The notes: generated from the sequence alone by a model not told the origin. A DNA stretch of 64,000 nucleotides from Vibrio stylophorae (GCF_921293875.1 NZ_CAKLDI010000002.1:248001-312000); one strand, 5' to 3'. Numbered from the stretch's first letter, positions 19,302 to 28,676 are shown. Translations and numbers: made by a program.

Positions 19302-19940
19302 TCAAATAGACGCATAGTTCTGGCCAAATTGCCTTTGGCATAGCGTCTCAACGTCTGCTTCAGTGAGATTAAGTTCGGCACTGACCACAGACAATTTTTG
19401 CCCTGAACGTTTTGCACGAAAAGCCATACGGGCTAATAGTACTTGTTGTGTTTCTGAAGTGAGGGTTGCGCTTTGCTTGGTTTTTTCGAAATCGCCCATG
19501 GCGCGGCTGAGATTGAGTTTCTTTGTCGCTGGTTGAATGAGGGTCATCGCTGAGTCAACCAAGATTTCCGCCAAGAGATTGAGCGCTAAACTCTGCGCTT
19601 TTTCATTGAGATGTGGGTGATTGGTTTGAAGCGCGTCCAGTAAAGACAGCGTCAATGGCGATAGCGAGACAAAACCGGCTTGGCTCGGACGTGGCGCTTG
19701 AACGCGAGGTGACAATTGTACCCATTGCAACTGACAGCCAGGGAAACAAGTCAGTGCAGCTAGGCAATCAAAGGGCAGCCAAAACATCTCATTGGCCTCA
19801 ACCATCCACTCTTGTTTACCAAGGCGAACCAAGGCTTGGCCAGAAAGCACGCGGTACAAAAAGGCATAGGGCTGCTTTTTGCGTGCGCCAATAGATAGGT
19901 GATGATGGTGTGCTTGTTGGCATTCGATAAAATGTTGCAT
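19302..19940 (-). CDS. AraC-like regulator with a degenerate C-terminal domain
   Basis: This 212-residue protein has an N-terminal cupin-like sensor domain (about 20-100) as in AraC-family regulators. The C-terminal part, where two helix-turn-helix motifs are expected, retains weak traces such as LSVVSAELNLTEADVETLCQ and the RQFGQNYA segment. The first motif is poorly conserved. It is convergent with the nadD-like gene and upstream-divergent from the acyltransferase gene. Confidence 0.65.
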   Translation of the reverse strand: MQHFIECQQAHHHHLSIGARKKQPYAFLYRVLSGQALVRLGKQEWMVEANEMFWLPFDCLAALTCFPGCQLQWVQLSPRVQAPRPSQAGFVSLSPLTLSLLDALQTNHPHLNEKAQSLALNLLAEILVDSAMTLIQPATKKLNLSRAMGDFEKTKQSATLTSETQQVLLARMAFRAKRSGQKLSVVSAELNLTEADVETLCQRQFGQNYASI

Positions 19941-20122
19941 AAAACCTCGCTAAATAACGGCGACAGTGTGTCACAGCGCTGAATTTGGCTCAACTGATTT
20001 GCCTTGCGAATAGCACTTAAGGTCAGACCTCTGTCCTTCAAGCTTTATAAGCAAAACATTATGTCATCAAGGAGATAACCACGTAGAATGACCGCGAATT
20101 CAAACTAACTCATGATAAAGCT

Positions 20123-21256
20123 GTGTCATCTACCGATCCTTATTTCGATATTCGTCCATTTCATGATGATGAAGTCCCTGCGGCCATTGAGCGCCTCATC
20201 GCAGATAAAGACTTTACCAATGCCATCATCAAGTCTCGTTACCCGAAACTTCAGCACCAGCTCGGTTGGTTGCTGCGCCCTTTGATCCGTTTCTATCTTG
20301 CGCGTAAATGGAAAAAAATCCGTAGTGTGCGCGATGTTCAAGATCAAGTGCGTCATTATATGGATGCGGGCTTGAAGCAAACCAGTGACGGTGTCACCTA
20401 TAGCGGTTTAGATAAGCTTGACCCAAATCAGAGCTATCTGTTTATTTCTAACCATCGCGATATCGCTATGGATCCCGCATTAGTGAACTGGGGTCTTTAC
20501 CACGATAATCGCGATACAGTGCGCATTGCCATTGGTGATAATTTGCTGCGCATGCCTTGTGCGACTGATCTGATGAAACTGAATAAAAGTTTTATTGTGA
20601 AGCGCTCAGCAAAAGGGCCTCGCGAACTCATGAAAGTGTTGGGCCAACTTTCAAGTTATATTCGTCATTCGCTGGATGAAGGTCAGTCGATTTGGCTGGC
20701 ACAGCGAGAAGGGCGCGCGAAAGATGGGAATGATAAAACCGATCCTGCGATTTTAAAAATGCTGCACGTCGAAGGTCGTAAGCAAAAAGTCGATTTTGGT
20801 GATTATGTTGCCTCACTGCGCATTGTGCCTGTATCTATCGCCTATGAAAATGACCCATGTGATCGCGCTAAAGCTAAAGAGCTTGCGGCCGTCGCTAACC
20901 ATGGCTTTTATGAAAAAGGCGAGTTTGAGGATATTCAAAGCATTATCCATGGCATTGTGGGCGAAAAACGCCGCGTGCATCTTCACTTTGGGGATGTCGT
21001 GGGTAATCAATTTGAAACGCCAGAGGCATTAGCTCAAGCCTTGGATCAGCAGATCATGGGGAACTATAAGCTCTACCCTGTGAACTATATTGCGGCTGAG
21101 CAGCCACATCCGCTGATCACCGATGAAGAGCGCAAGCGTTTTGCACAAAAACTGGATGGGCTTAGTGAACAAGAACAGTCTATTTTGAAAGCTATGTATG
21201 CCAATCCGGTATTGAACCAAGCAAACGCGACTCGCGCGTCGCATTCTGTGAGCTAG
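20123..21256 (+). CDS. 1-acyl-sn-glycerol-3-phosphate acyltransferase-like protein
   Basis: The 377-residue protein contains the acyltransferase motif NHRDIAMD (H-x4-D) near residue 112 and a later WLAQREGRAKDG block, as in PlsC-type enzymes that esterify phospholipid precursors. It is longer than typical PlsC (about 245 residues) and matches a larger gammaproteobacterial family. The start is a GTG with only weak purines upstream. No clear membrane segment apart from mildly hydrophobic helices. Confidence 0.8.
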   Translation: MSSTDPYFDIRPFHDDEVPAAIERLIADKDFTNAIIKSRYPKLQHQLGWLLRPLIRFYLARKWKKIRSVRDVQDQVRHYMDAGLKQTSDGVTYSGLDKLDPNQSYLFISNHRDIAMDPALVNWGLYHDNRDTVRIAIGDNLLRMPCATDLMKLNKSFIVKRSAKGPRELMKVLGQLSSYIRHSLDEGQSIWLAQREGRAKDGNDKTDPAILKMLHVEGRKQKVDFGDYVASLRIVPVSIAYENDPCDRAKAKELAAVANHGFYEKGEFEDIQSIIHGIVGEKRRVHLHFGDVVGNQFETPEALAQALDQQIMGNYKLYPVNYIAAEQPHPLITDEERKRFAQKLDGLSEQEQSILKAMYANPVLNQANATRASHSVS

Positions 21257-21278
21257 TCGGCAATCAAAATGCGCAGAC

Positions 21279-21308
21279 AAAAAAGGCAGCGGATGCTGCC
21301 TCTTTTGA
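21279..21308. terminator. Probable terminator between convergent genes
   Basis: The hairpin AAAGGCAGC/GCTGCCTCTTTT follows the acyltransferase gene and precedes the end of the convergent protease gene. Confidence 0.6.
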
Positions 21309-21348
21309 TTAACCCTAATGCACTATAACTAATTGGGCTGAATTTTGT

Positions 21349-21873
21349 TTAATGAATAATCGCGTCATCTTCATCAAGCTTATCTACATCAACGAGATAA
21401 TCGTTGTGGAGCCAATCTCGGCCAATCAGTAGTTTGTATTTCATTTTGCTGCGATCACGCAAGTTCACAATCAGCTCTTTTGGCTGACCATTCCAAATTA
21501 GCGTCAGGGCCACACCGTAGCGCTTCTCAACCCCTTGGGCGTTGCGAATTTTGCTGACTTTAACAATGGTTTTTTCCAAAGTGACCTGCTCACCAGCGGC
21601 GTTGACTGTCGTAAAGCGTACTGGCATGCCGATATGATCGTGCATATTGTCATCAAGATCAGAGCCTAATACCTCAATATCAATGGCGTGAATGCTCGTT
21701 CGCGCGGCGCCCGTGTCGATTCGCGCAAGATAATCAAGATTCGCATCTTGTACTTCAATGGTTTCAAGTTGGCCGACAATGGCACGTTGATCCACAGGTT
21801 TAGCGGATAAGGGAAGGGAAAATAGTAGGCAAAATGATAATAGTAAAAAAGGCTGCTGATAGATTCGACGCAT
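21349..21873 (-). CDS. Periplasmic retropepsin-like protease (Zn_protease/RimK-associated family)
   Basis: I start at the ATG at 21871-21873, which follows AGAGGA by 6 bases and opens a signal peptide (MRRIYQQPFLLLSFCLLF..., ending LSA). The mature part contains RIDTGAARTSIHA with the DTGA aspartic-protease motif, and ends with LIGRDWLHNDYLVDVDK. This is the family often annotated as ATP-dependent zinc protease but with a retropepsin fold. The longer ORF upstream (to 21984) lacks a start signal. Confidence 0.82.
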   Translation of the reverse strand: MRRIYQQPFLLLSFCLLFSLPLSAKPVDQRAIVGQLETIEVQDANLDYLARIDTGAARTSIHAIDIEVLGSDLDDNMHDHIGMPVRFTTVNAAGEQVTLEKTIVKVSKIRNAQGVEKRYGVALTLIWNGQPKELIVNLRDRSKMKYKLLIGRDWLHNDYLVDVDKLDEDDAIIH

Positions 21874-21973
21874 TGAATGTCCTCTTATTTTTTTATATGG
21901 AACCTTAGCAATCGCAGCTGAACCGATTCTGAGCAGCGAGGTTGGTTCCTTCATTATCGTGGTAGCAAGCAAT

Positions 21974-22005
21974 AAAAATGCCAAGCTCAGGGGCTTGGCA
22001 TTTAA
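21974..22005 (-). terminator. Terminator of the ABC export operon
   Basis: On the minus strand AAATGCCAAGC pairs with GCTTGGCATTT and is followed by Ts, 20 bases past the permease stop. Confidence 0.75.
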
Positions 22006-22025
22006 AACATAGGCAAAAATAACGA

Positions 22026-23147
22026 TTAATCCAAGCGTTTTTTAAAGCGCAGTGTCGCGATCACTAAGCCCACCAAACAAAATCCCAGTAACCAAATTGC
22101 ATCCGGGCTGAGGATGCTGGCATCAATCCCCCGCAAAACAACACCACGAATGAGCCGCGTAAAATGGGTGTTGGGTAATAGTTCAGCGATAAACTGCGCC
22201 CCTGTTGGCATGGCTTCAAGTGGAAACATAAAGCCAGAGAGTAAAATTGACGGCAGCAAGATAAACACAGTCATCTGCATCGCTTGCATTTGTGTTTGCG
22301 CCACGGTTGAAATAATGAGCCCTAAGGTTAGGCTTGCGCAGATAAAATAAAAGCCAGCCAGCGCAATCTGCGTGAGATCGCCGCGAATAGGAACGTCAAA
22401 AAGTAGATGCCCTAGGCCTAAAATTATTCCAATTTGCACATAGCCAATAGCAATGTAGGGCAAAATTTTGGCGATCATCAGCTCCAAAGAGTGCATAGGC
22501 GTGGTAATCAGCAGTTCTAAGTTACCGTGCTCGCGCTCTCGCACAATGGCAACGGAAGTAAAGAGAACCATGGTCATGGTGAGGATCACCCCAAGTAACC
22601 CGGGCACAATATTGACGGCGCTGCGCCTTTCCGGATTATAAAATAGCACCATTTCAAAAGGTGGTGCACTTTGCGCGGCATCACCGATAGGCATTTGTTC
22701 AAGTGCCAAAATCGTATTGGCGACCATGGTATCTGAGCCATCTATAATCCATTGTCCAAGCGGTTTTTGCTGTAATGCTCTGCGTGTTAAATCGCGCGGT
22801 AAGAACAGTGCCGCGCGGATCTCGCCTTTAGCGATGGCCTTTTCTGCAGCAAACGTATCGGGATAGCTGGCGATTACATTGACGACCTGACTGGCTTGCG
22901 CTTTGGCGACAATTTGCCGCGATAAATGCGTTTGGCTTTGGTCCACAACACCGACATGAACGTGGCGCACATCCGTATTAATGGCATAGCCAAATAGACA
23001 TAACTGAATCAATGGGATCATCACGACCATGCCAAAGGTGAGGCGATCGCGGCGAAGCTGGCGCAGCTCTTTCAATGCAATGGCTTGGATGCGCCTTATG
23101 GATTGAAGCATGGATTGCCCCATGGATTGATGCTGAGACTGATTCAT
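22026..23147 (-). CDS. ABC-2 type transporter permease (YbhS/YbhR-like)
   Basis: The 373-residue protein has an N-terminal membrane segment (LTFGMVVMIPLIQLCLFGYAI), a large periplasmic domain and five further membrane segments, one preceded by the EREHGNLELLITTP coupling segment of ABC-2 drug exporters. I start at the ATG at 23145-23147, which overlaps the ATPase stop as ATGA; the longer ORF would overlap the ATPase gene by 118 bases. Only one permease gene is present, where E. coli ybhGFSR has two, so a homodimer is likely. Confidence 0.88.
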   Translation of the reverse strand: MNQSQHQSMGQSMLQSIRRIQAIALKELRQLRRDRLTFGMVVMIPLIQLCLFGYAINTDVRHVHVGVVDQSQTHLSRQIVAKAQASQVVNVIASYPDTFAAEKAIAKGEIRAALFLPRDLTRRALQQKPLGQWIIDGSDTMVANTILALEQMPIGDAAQSAPPFEMVLFYNPERRSAVNIVPGLLGVILTMTMVLFTSVAIVREREHGNLELLITTPMHSLELMIAKILPYIAIGYVQIGIILGLGHLLFDVPIRGDLTQIALAGFYFICASLTLGLIISTVAQTQMQAMQMTVFILLPSILLSGFMFPLEAMPTGAQFIAELLPNTHFTRLIRGVVLRGIDASILSPDAIWLLGFCLVGLVIATLRFKKRLD

Positions 23148-24064
23148 TGGCGGCCGGCTCCTGTCGCAGAGACAAAGACATCTTCCAGGCTGGGTCGGGT
23201 GAGATTTAAGCGATTTGCATCTAAGCCTTGCGCGGTTAAATAGCCAATGGGATCGGCGCATTGCTTATCCACCAAGATACGTAGTCTTGCGCCCAATTGG
23301 GCAACGTTTTTGACCGCAGATAGCATGAGGATTTTAGCTTTTTGCTGGCGTAAATTTTCACCCTCCAGCTCGATAATATGTGCGCCCATTTGCGTCATCA
23401 ATGTTTCGGGGGCCCCCACCGCGCGCATATGACCGGCTTCCATAATGGCTAGCTGATGGCAGCGCTCTGCTTCATCCATATAGTGGGTGGTCACCAAAAT
23501 TGTGGTGCCCGAGTCACTGAGATCGAATAGCTTCTCCCAAAAATCACGGCGATTTTCCGGATCAACAGCTGAAGTTGGCTCATCCAGTAAAAGCAATTTG
23601 GGATGGTGTAAGGTTGCAGCTGCTAGCGCTAAACGCTGTTTTTGCCCACCGCTTAGACTGCCCGCACGCTGTTTTGCAATGCCATCAAGGCCATAGGTAT
23701 TGAGCTGTTCAGCCAGTCGCTGCTTTAAATCGCGCGATGAAAAGGCATAAATTTGCCCGATAAACTGTAGGTTTTCCTGCACCGTGAGATCATGGTAAAG
23801 CGAGAATTTTTGCGTCATATAACCCACTTGCATACGCAATTGCTCTGCTTGTTTGGGGATCGCAAAACCCAAGACATCAATTTGTCCCGTAGTTGGGGTC
23901 AATAGACCGGTGAGCATGCGTAGGGTGGTGGATTTGCCGCAGCCGTTTGGGCCTAAAAAGCCAAATATTTCCCCTTTACTAACGGATAAATCAAGTGCAT
24001 GAACCGCAGTGAAATCGCCAAATTGTTTCGATACTTGCTGAGCGTGAATGGCTAAATTAGTCAT
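23144..24064 (-). CDS. ABC transporter ATP-binding protein (YbhF-like)
   Basis: The 306-residue ATPase has Walker A GPNGCGKST (about 39-47), signature LSGGQKQR, Walker B LLLLDEPT and the H-loop TTHYMDEAE. The C-terminal extension is typical of drug-export ATPases. Overlaps both neighbours (8 bases with the HlyD gene, 4 with the permease), so it is part of a tight operon for efflux of an unknown compound. Confidence 0.92.
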   Translation of the reverse strand: MTNLAIHAQQVSKQFGDFTAVHALDLSVSKGEIFGFLGPNGCGKSTTLRMLTGLLTPTTGQIDVLGFAIPKQAEQLRMQVGYMTQKFSLYHDLTVQENLQFIGQIYAFSSRDLKQRLAEQLNTYGLDGIAKQRAGSLSGGQKQRLALAAATLHHPKLLLLDEPTSAVDPENRRDFWEKLFDLSDSGTTILVTTHYMDEAERCHQLAIMEAGHMRAVGAPETLMTQMGAHIIELEGENLRQQKAKILMLSAVKNVAQLGARLRILVDKQCADPIGYLTAQGLDANRLNLTRPSLEDVFVSATGAGRQ

Positions 24065-25010
24065 GATTTACCTCAGGGAGTTGCAAGTAAATCGCCAATC
24101 CTGAGGGAATATCTTCAGTTAGCGAAACTTCCATCAGGTAGCTTAAGCGCGCACTGTCTTTTTGATTGAGCGCATAGTAGGGCGTAAAACTTGGCTGAGA
24201 AGCAATCCAACGAACCTTACCTTTGAGCATTTGCTCACTTTGCGCAAGGGAGAGTTGTACAGCTTGTCCCAATTGAAACTGTGTTACATAAGGCGCAGGA
24301 ACATAGATTTGAGCATAGGTCGATTGGGGCAGCGCTAAATCAAGCAAAGGTTGGCCGATTTGACTGCGCTCACCTTGAAACACAGGGATTGACTCAACGA
24401 CAGCGGCACTGGGTGCATGAAGGGTTAATTCATCTAACCCGTGCTGCGCTAAGCGAAGCTGCGCATCAGCTTTTGCAACGTTTGCCATTGCGGCGTCAAT
24501 TTCCTCAATGCGTGTACCAGCGGTGAGTTTGTCTAACTGCTGCAGTGCGCTTTGGTATTGACCGGATGCATCTTCAAAATTAGCTTTTCGACGGTCAAAT
24601 TCGGCTTGGCTGATCAAGGCTTGGTTTCGTAGTGATTGTGCACGGCGATAGTTTTTTCTCGCTTCGGAGAGCATGGCTTGGCGGCTCGCAAGCTGCGCTT
24701 TGGCACTGGCGATATCTTCAGGACGCTCGCCATTTTGTAAACGCGCTAAATCTGCTTTTGCATTGGCAAGCACGGCCAATGCCATGTCTCGCTCCGCTGT
24801 GGCATTTTGTGCATCGAGCTGCAGCAATACCTCGCCTTGATTGACGCGCTGTCCTTCCTTGACGGCAATTGACGTAATTTGCTCATTAGCGGGTGCGCTA
24901 ATGGTGACAACGTCACGCTCTACGGTGCCATACAGGCGGTGAGTTTCATCTTCACAACCGGCAAGGAACAGCAGAAAAGAAAGGGCGGTAATCTTCAGGT
25001 AAATATTCAT
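24057..25010 (-). CDS. HlyD-family periplasmic adaptor lipoprotein (YbhG-like)
   Basis: The 317-residue adaptor begins with a lipoprotein signal ending LAGC. A biotinyl-lipoyl-like segment (VKEGQRVNQGEVLLQLD) flanks a long alpha-helical hairpin rich in Ala, Lys and Gln (about 70-190), followed by a second lipoyl half and beta-barrel. It links the inner-membrane pump to an outer-membrane channel. I start at the ATG at 25008-25010, which overlaps the TetR stop; a TTG one codon earlier is also possible. Confidence 0.9.
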   Translation of the reverse strand: MNIYLKITALSFLLFLAGCEDETHRLYGTVERDVVTISAPANEQITSIAVKEGQRVNQGEVLLQLDAQNATAERDMALAVLANAKADLARLQNGERPEDIASAKAQLASRQAMLSEARKNYRRAQSLRNQALISQAEFDRRKANFEDASGQYQSALQQLDKLTAGTRIEEIDAAMANVAKADAQLRLAQHGLDELTLHAPSAAVVESIPVFQGERSQIGQPLLDLALPQSTYAQIYVPAPYVTQFQLGQAVQLSLAQSEQMLKGKVRWIASQPSFTPYYALNQKDSARLSYLMEVSLTEDIPSGLAIYLQLPEVNHD

Positions 25011-25717
25011 CAATGCGCTCCATTCTCGATAGTACTGCTAGCGATTTTGTTTAAATCAAAAATACCTTGGCTAAGTAGGCGTAGGTTGTGATCCACTAAG
25101 GCATCATGTTGCGCATCGGATAAATCCAAATGCTGCATCGACAATACTGTTTTTGAGGCGATAAATGGAAACACCATCAAGCTGACCATGGACAGCTGCG
25201 CCAAATCAGGATCAACACCATCAGCCATGGCAAACTCCAAGGGTTTGGTTGAAAAAATCGGCCAAGAAACAGTATGTAAGGTGCGTTTCATTACTTTTCG
25301 CATGATGGCGCTTGCTGCGTTGGTCTCATCTAAAAGCAGTAAACGCACCATCATTTTGGGCAGCTGTGGGTTCTTGGTCATTAAGCTTTTGTGTTCAAGC
25401 ATAAATTGGCGCAGATTTTGAAAAGAGAGTGGGCCGTTTGCGCTGGCAAGGGCGTGCTTTAATGGCTCAAAAAGGGCAATGAGCACACTTTCAAAAAGGG
25501 CGGCTTTGTTTCCGAAGTAGTAGCGAATGAGCGCCGGATCGACATTCGCTTGGCGAGCAATCGCGCGCACTGATACGCGGTCATAGTCTTGGCTTAAAAA
25601 GAGGGATGAGGCTGCCAAAAAGAGTCGCTCACGCGCGTTATGTTCATTGCTTTCTTTATCAATGAAGGTTGGAACTGCTGTATTTTTTTGCTGTTCGATC
25701 TTTTTTTGCTGACTCAT
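25010..25717 (-). CDS. TetR-family regulator of the export operon (CecR-like)
   Basis: The 235-residue protein has a TetR helix-turn-helix at about residues 28-75 (FLSQDYDRVSVRAIARQANV, then ALIRYYFGNKAALFESV). It is the first gene of the operon with the HlyD, ATPase and permease genes, the arrangement of E. coli cecR-ybhGFSR, so it probably represses its own operon. A pair of inverted 12-bp repeats upstream is the likely operator region. Confidence 0.88.
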   Translation of the reverse strand: MSQQKKIEQQKNTAVPTFIDKESNEHNARERLFLAASSLFLSQDYDRVSVRAIARQANVDPALIRYYFGNKAALFESVLIALFEPLKHALASANGPLSFQNLRQFMLEHKSLMTKNPQLPKMMVRLLLLDETNAASAIMRKVMKRTLHTVSWPIFSTKPLEFAMADGVDPDLAQLSMVSLMVFPFIASKTVLSMQHLDLSDAQHDALVDHNLRLLSQGIFDLNKIASSTIENGAH

Positions 25718-25726
25718 ATTTGCGCC

Positions 25727-25810
25727 TTTCTACAAGTGATGAATTGATTATAAAACCCTCGAAATATGCTGCAATACGCTTTGTTCCCCATTTTTCAACA
25801 CTTGTAGAAA
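25727..25810. promoter_or_regulatory. Pair of inverted repeats upstream of the TetR operon
   Basis: TTTCTACAAGTG (25727-25738) recurs as its exact reverse complement CACTTGTAGAAA (25799-25810), 60 bases apart. Extending inward both copies continue with one variable base and TGAA. The region lies between the divergent tetR-like and yciH genes. Two widely spaced copies of one site suggest an operator bound twice, perhaps with looping. Confidence 0.5.
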
Positions 25811-25891
25811 TAGGAGAGCTAACCGTGAATTTGCTGCGCACGACGTACTTTCTTGCTAGGATCAGCAAAAATTGATTGATGAGTGATTTTG

Positions 25892-26212
25892 ATGAGCGAT
25901 AGCCAACTCGTATATTCAACCGAAACTGGACGCATTGTTCCTGAGAAAGCCAAACCTGTGCGTGAAAAGGGCGACGGAATTGTTCGCATTCAGCGTCAGA
26001 CAAAAGGTCGTAAAGGGAAAGGCGTTTGCCTAGTGACTGGTTTAGATTTAGACGATACCGCCTTAAAGTTAATGGCGGCAGAACTCAAAAAAGTGTGCGG
26101 CTGTGGCGGCGCGGTGAAAGATGGTGTGATTGAGATTCAAGGTGATAAGCGCGATCAGATCAAAGCCTATCTTGAGAAAAAATCTTACACCGTGAAATTA
26201 GCCGGCGGTTAA
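25892..26212 (+). CDS. yciH: SUI1/YciH-family translation factor
   Basis: The 106-residue protein is an eIF1 (SUI1) homologue, with the family core GIVRIQRQTKGRKGKGVCLVTGLD and the KKVCGCGGAVKDGVIEIQGD segment. Bacterial YciH affects stringency of initiation-complex formation and acts under stress. The ATG at 25892 follows an in-frame GTG at 25883; neither has a strong ribosome-binding site. Confidence 0.93.
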   Translation: MSDSQLVYSTETGRIVPEKAKPVREKGDGIVRIQRQTKGRKGKGVCLVTGLDLDDTALKLMAAELKKVCGCGGAVKDGVIEIQGDKRDQIKAYLEKKSYTVKLAGG

Positions 26213-26282
26213 GCTAACTGTTTCGCCCGAACTGTTTCACTCGAAATACTGTTTAAGTTGAAACAAACCGCGCTCCAGATAG

Positions 26283-26311
26283 TAAAAAATCCCCAGTAGG
26301 GGATTTTTTAT
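26283..26311 (+). terminator. Terminator of yciH
   Basis: The stem AAAATCCCC/GGGGATTTTTT follows yciH by about 70 bases and may also serve the convergent hydrolase gene. Confidence 0.8.
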
Positions 26312-26342
26312 TATCTGAAAGTCATCGATGATGATTTGGCAA

Positions 26343-26885
26343 TTACGCCGTTACGCGCTGGCGAACCAACGGCGCAATATCTTGCGCCCAAAGGGTATAC
26401 GCTGACGGTGTTAAATGGACGCCATCATAGGTGTGTCTTGCGTTTAGAACTTTTTGTGGACAGAGATTACTTGCCACATCGACATATTGGAAATGATAAC
26501 GGCGTGCAAGCTCGGCAAGCCCTTCATTGAGTAGCGTGACTTGCTCGTTGAGCGCATCAAATTGTGCGCCACAATAAAGTACGGATTGGACATGAACCGC
26601 TAGACCTTGTGCGTGCCAGTATTTGAGGATCTCATCATAATGTTCAATCACGCGCATCACACTTGCGCCTTGAATCAAATCATTAATACCAGCCATGACC
26701 AATACGCGGGCTGGTTTAAGGGCAGGAACGCGATGCATGCGGTGACGCATATTAGCGACGGTATCACCCGCAATACCTAAATTGACCAGTGAGACTGAAC
26801 CAAACTGTTCATGCCACTGGCCCCATTCTGTTAGCGAGTCGCCAAAAAGGATGATGAGTTGATCTTTTTCCATAGTACTAGCCAT
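26343..26885 (-). CDS. SGNH/GDSL-family hydrolase
   Basis: About 180 residues. Block I FGDSLTEWG holds the Ser nucleophile, block II has NLGIAGDT, block III GIND, and block V DGVHLT the catalytic Asp and His. No signal peptide is visible, so it is probably a cytoplasmic esterase or lipase-like enzyme. Start is ambiguous: ATG at 26883-26885 (MASTMEK) or the ATG four codons later. A longer ORF to 26933 lacks support. Confidence 0.85.
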   Translation of the reverse strand: MASTMEKDQLIILFGDSLTEWGQWHEQFGSVSLVNLGIAGDTVANMRHRMHRVPALKPARVLVMAGINDLIQGASVMRVIEHYDEILKYWHAQGLAVHVQSVLYCGAQFDALNEQVTLLNEGLAELARRYHFQYVDVASNLCPQKVLNARHTYDGVHLTPSAYTLWAQDIAPLVRQRVTA

Positions 26886-26989
26886 TCCAATTAAGTTAAT
26901 CCATGGGTTCTTATTGATGATAGCTGTTCCCAATCAATTTGCTTGTGGTTGTCCTCTCAAGTTTCATGACAATGTCCAACTTTTTGATA

Positions 26990-27213
26990 AATGTCAGGAT
27001 CTTGATCTTCCGATCAAGATCCCACTTTGCCAATTTGTTCACGACACGTAAAAATAATTATTAAGAACAGCAACATAAATTTTATGTTAAGCAATACGTC
27101 AATAACCTTCATCGTGGGATAGTGCCGTCTCAAGGTTGTCCGCCTTGAATGTTCGTAAACAGAAATTTTTACGTCACATTACCCTTTTAGCCCTCTTTTG
27201 AGGGCTTTTTTCT
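26990..27213 (+). ncRNA. Possible small RNA or leader ending in a terminator
   Basis: This 370-base intergenic stretch has no credible gene. It holds a perfect 11-bp inverted repeat with a 4-base loop (GGATCTTGATC at 26997-27007, GATCAAGATCC at 27012-27022) and, at 27189-27213, a rho-independent terminator (AGCCCTC/GAGGGCT and T-run). The terminator has no coding gene on the plus strand to serve, since the upstream gene runs the other way. I do not recognise a known Vibrio sRNA. Confidence 0.35.
27189..27213 (+). terminator. Orphan rho-independent terminator
   Basis: AGCCCTC and GAGGGCT flank a short loop and are followed by six Ts. It lies 94 bases upstream of the 27307 gene with no plus-strand gene before it. 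Confidence 0.7.
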
Positions 27214-27306
27214 AGATATTCGCCGACGTTTTTATATTTTGTCTGTAACGAATCCACAAGGAATTGCTCAGAAAAACAACCATCAAAAAAACAACCAAGG
27301 AATGAC

Positions 27307-27609
27307 ATGGAATACCTCGCATTGCTCGCTCAATACCAAAATCTTCAAGAAAATATCGCTCATATTCTGTTTGATCACGATCCCATGGGGATCGCTCATT
27401 TAGGCCAGAGCGACGCATATCAACCAGAAGCAGAAGCGCTTATCCCTTTATTGACCTCACTACAAAGTAAAGAGGAGCTAGCTGCTGTGATTTATCAGGT
27501 TTTCTGTGATTGGTTTGAGCCGGCGATTGTCCCTTTGGTCGACTCAGCGATAATGCAGCAGATAGCGGATGCAATTTGGTTGTTTTGGCAGCAACAAGCG
27601 GCCAACTGA
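27307..27609 (+). CDS. Small acidic protein of unknown function
   Basis: A 100-residue ORF with AAGGAATGAC just ahead of the ATG. It is acidic, helical in appearance, with a Trp-rich tail (DAIWLFWQQ). The length and composition are like small immunity or adaptor proteins, but no family is recognised. No operon partner. Confidence 0.6.
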   Translation: MEYLALLAQYQNLQENIAHILFDHDPMGIAHLGQSDAYQPEAEALIPLLTSLQSKEELAAVIYQVFCDWFEPAIVPLVDSAIMQQIADAIWLFWQQQAAN

Positions 27610-27850
27610 TATGGCCATATGAGATTGGCTCGTGCTGCATTTCATTCGGCATCTATAATCGCAGCATGATGGTGTATGAACAGGCGAGTGAAAGGATATC
27701 GTCTTGAATAAAAAGGCTTCGCCGCGATTCCTTGTCTATATTTCAATCCATAAGATGAGGCTCGTGTTGGCAGATATTCGATGAGCTTCATTTAATCAAT
27801 TTCGCAGCTATCCATGGGCGAGTAGCAATGATCAGCATAAGGAACATGAT

Positions 27851-28450
27851 ATGAAAAAGGGTTTTTTTCTACTTTGTTGTATATCTATGACAGCGCAAGC
27901 CGATTCTGTTGCTGTACGCACAGGTCCACATATTAAATATTCCGATAATCATCAACTCATTATTGTGTCCCCCCCTGAAGTGATGTTAACGCAGGGGAAA
28001 ATGCTAAAGCTTGAGCGCTACCAACCGATTCCAATTGACCCGAGTTACAGCGTCACCTATCAGTTGTTTGATGATGGGACACATAAAGAGCAGTGGCGCA
28101 TTGAAGTGCAGGGCGATGAATATCCGGTACATTTATCCAATGATGGTCAATACCTGATCACGGCTGGCGGCTGGGCATCTGGTTGCGGTGCCAATCAATA
28201 TCCTGCGGTGGCGTTTTTTAAAAATGGCCAATTGCTCAAACGCTATGCAGTAGAAGATCTGATTGAAAATAAAAATAGTGTTGAATGCACGGCAAGCCAC
28301 TATATTTGGCGGTCCAGGGACCACAGCTATCCGCAAATTTCCAATAACGTATATGCTTTGAAAACCATTGAAAATCGCGTGATCCGCTTTGATATAACCA
28401 CAGGGAAAATACTCAACGCGATATCAGCAAAAGATAACCGTTACCAGTAA
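27851..28450 (+). CDS. Predicted secreted protein of unknown function
   Basis: The 199-residue product has a signal peptide (MKKGFFLLCCISMTAQA). AAGGAAC lies 7 bases before the ATG. The mature part is beta-rich with segments like HLSNDGQYLITAGG, reminiscent of a WD/beta-propeller blade, and two Cys (SGCGAN, VECTAS) that could pair. No known family recognised. Confidence 0.65.
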   Translation: MKKGFFLLCCISMTAQADSVAVRTGPHIKYSDNHQLIIVSPPEVMLTQGKMLKLERYQPIPIDPSYSVTYQLFDDGTHKEQWRIEVQGDEYPVHLSNDGQYLITAGGWASGCGANQYPAVAFFKNGQLLKRYAVEDLIENKNSVECTASHYIWRSRDHSYPQISNNVYALKTIENRVIRFDITTGKILNAISAKDNRYQ

Positions 28451-28676
28451 AGTTAACTAGAGAGTCGATTGCACTGCTTAACATTTGTGTAGCATCTCGC
28501 AATTCATTAGTTTTCATCTCTTGTTATTAAATCGGTTCTTAAGAAAGTGCGCGGCTTATCTACTTTTTTATATATGTATTGATTGTATGATTTTTATATA
28601 GATCATCATGTTAGATGACTAGTACGTCTTGCTCTGTATCTCTCGACTGAAATGATCAACGGAATAAGGAGTCACT

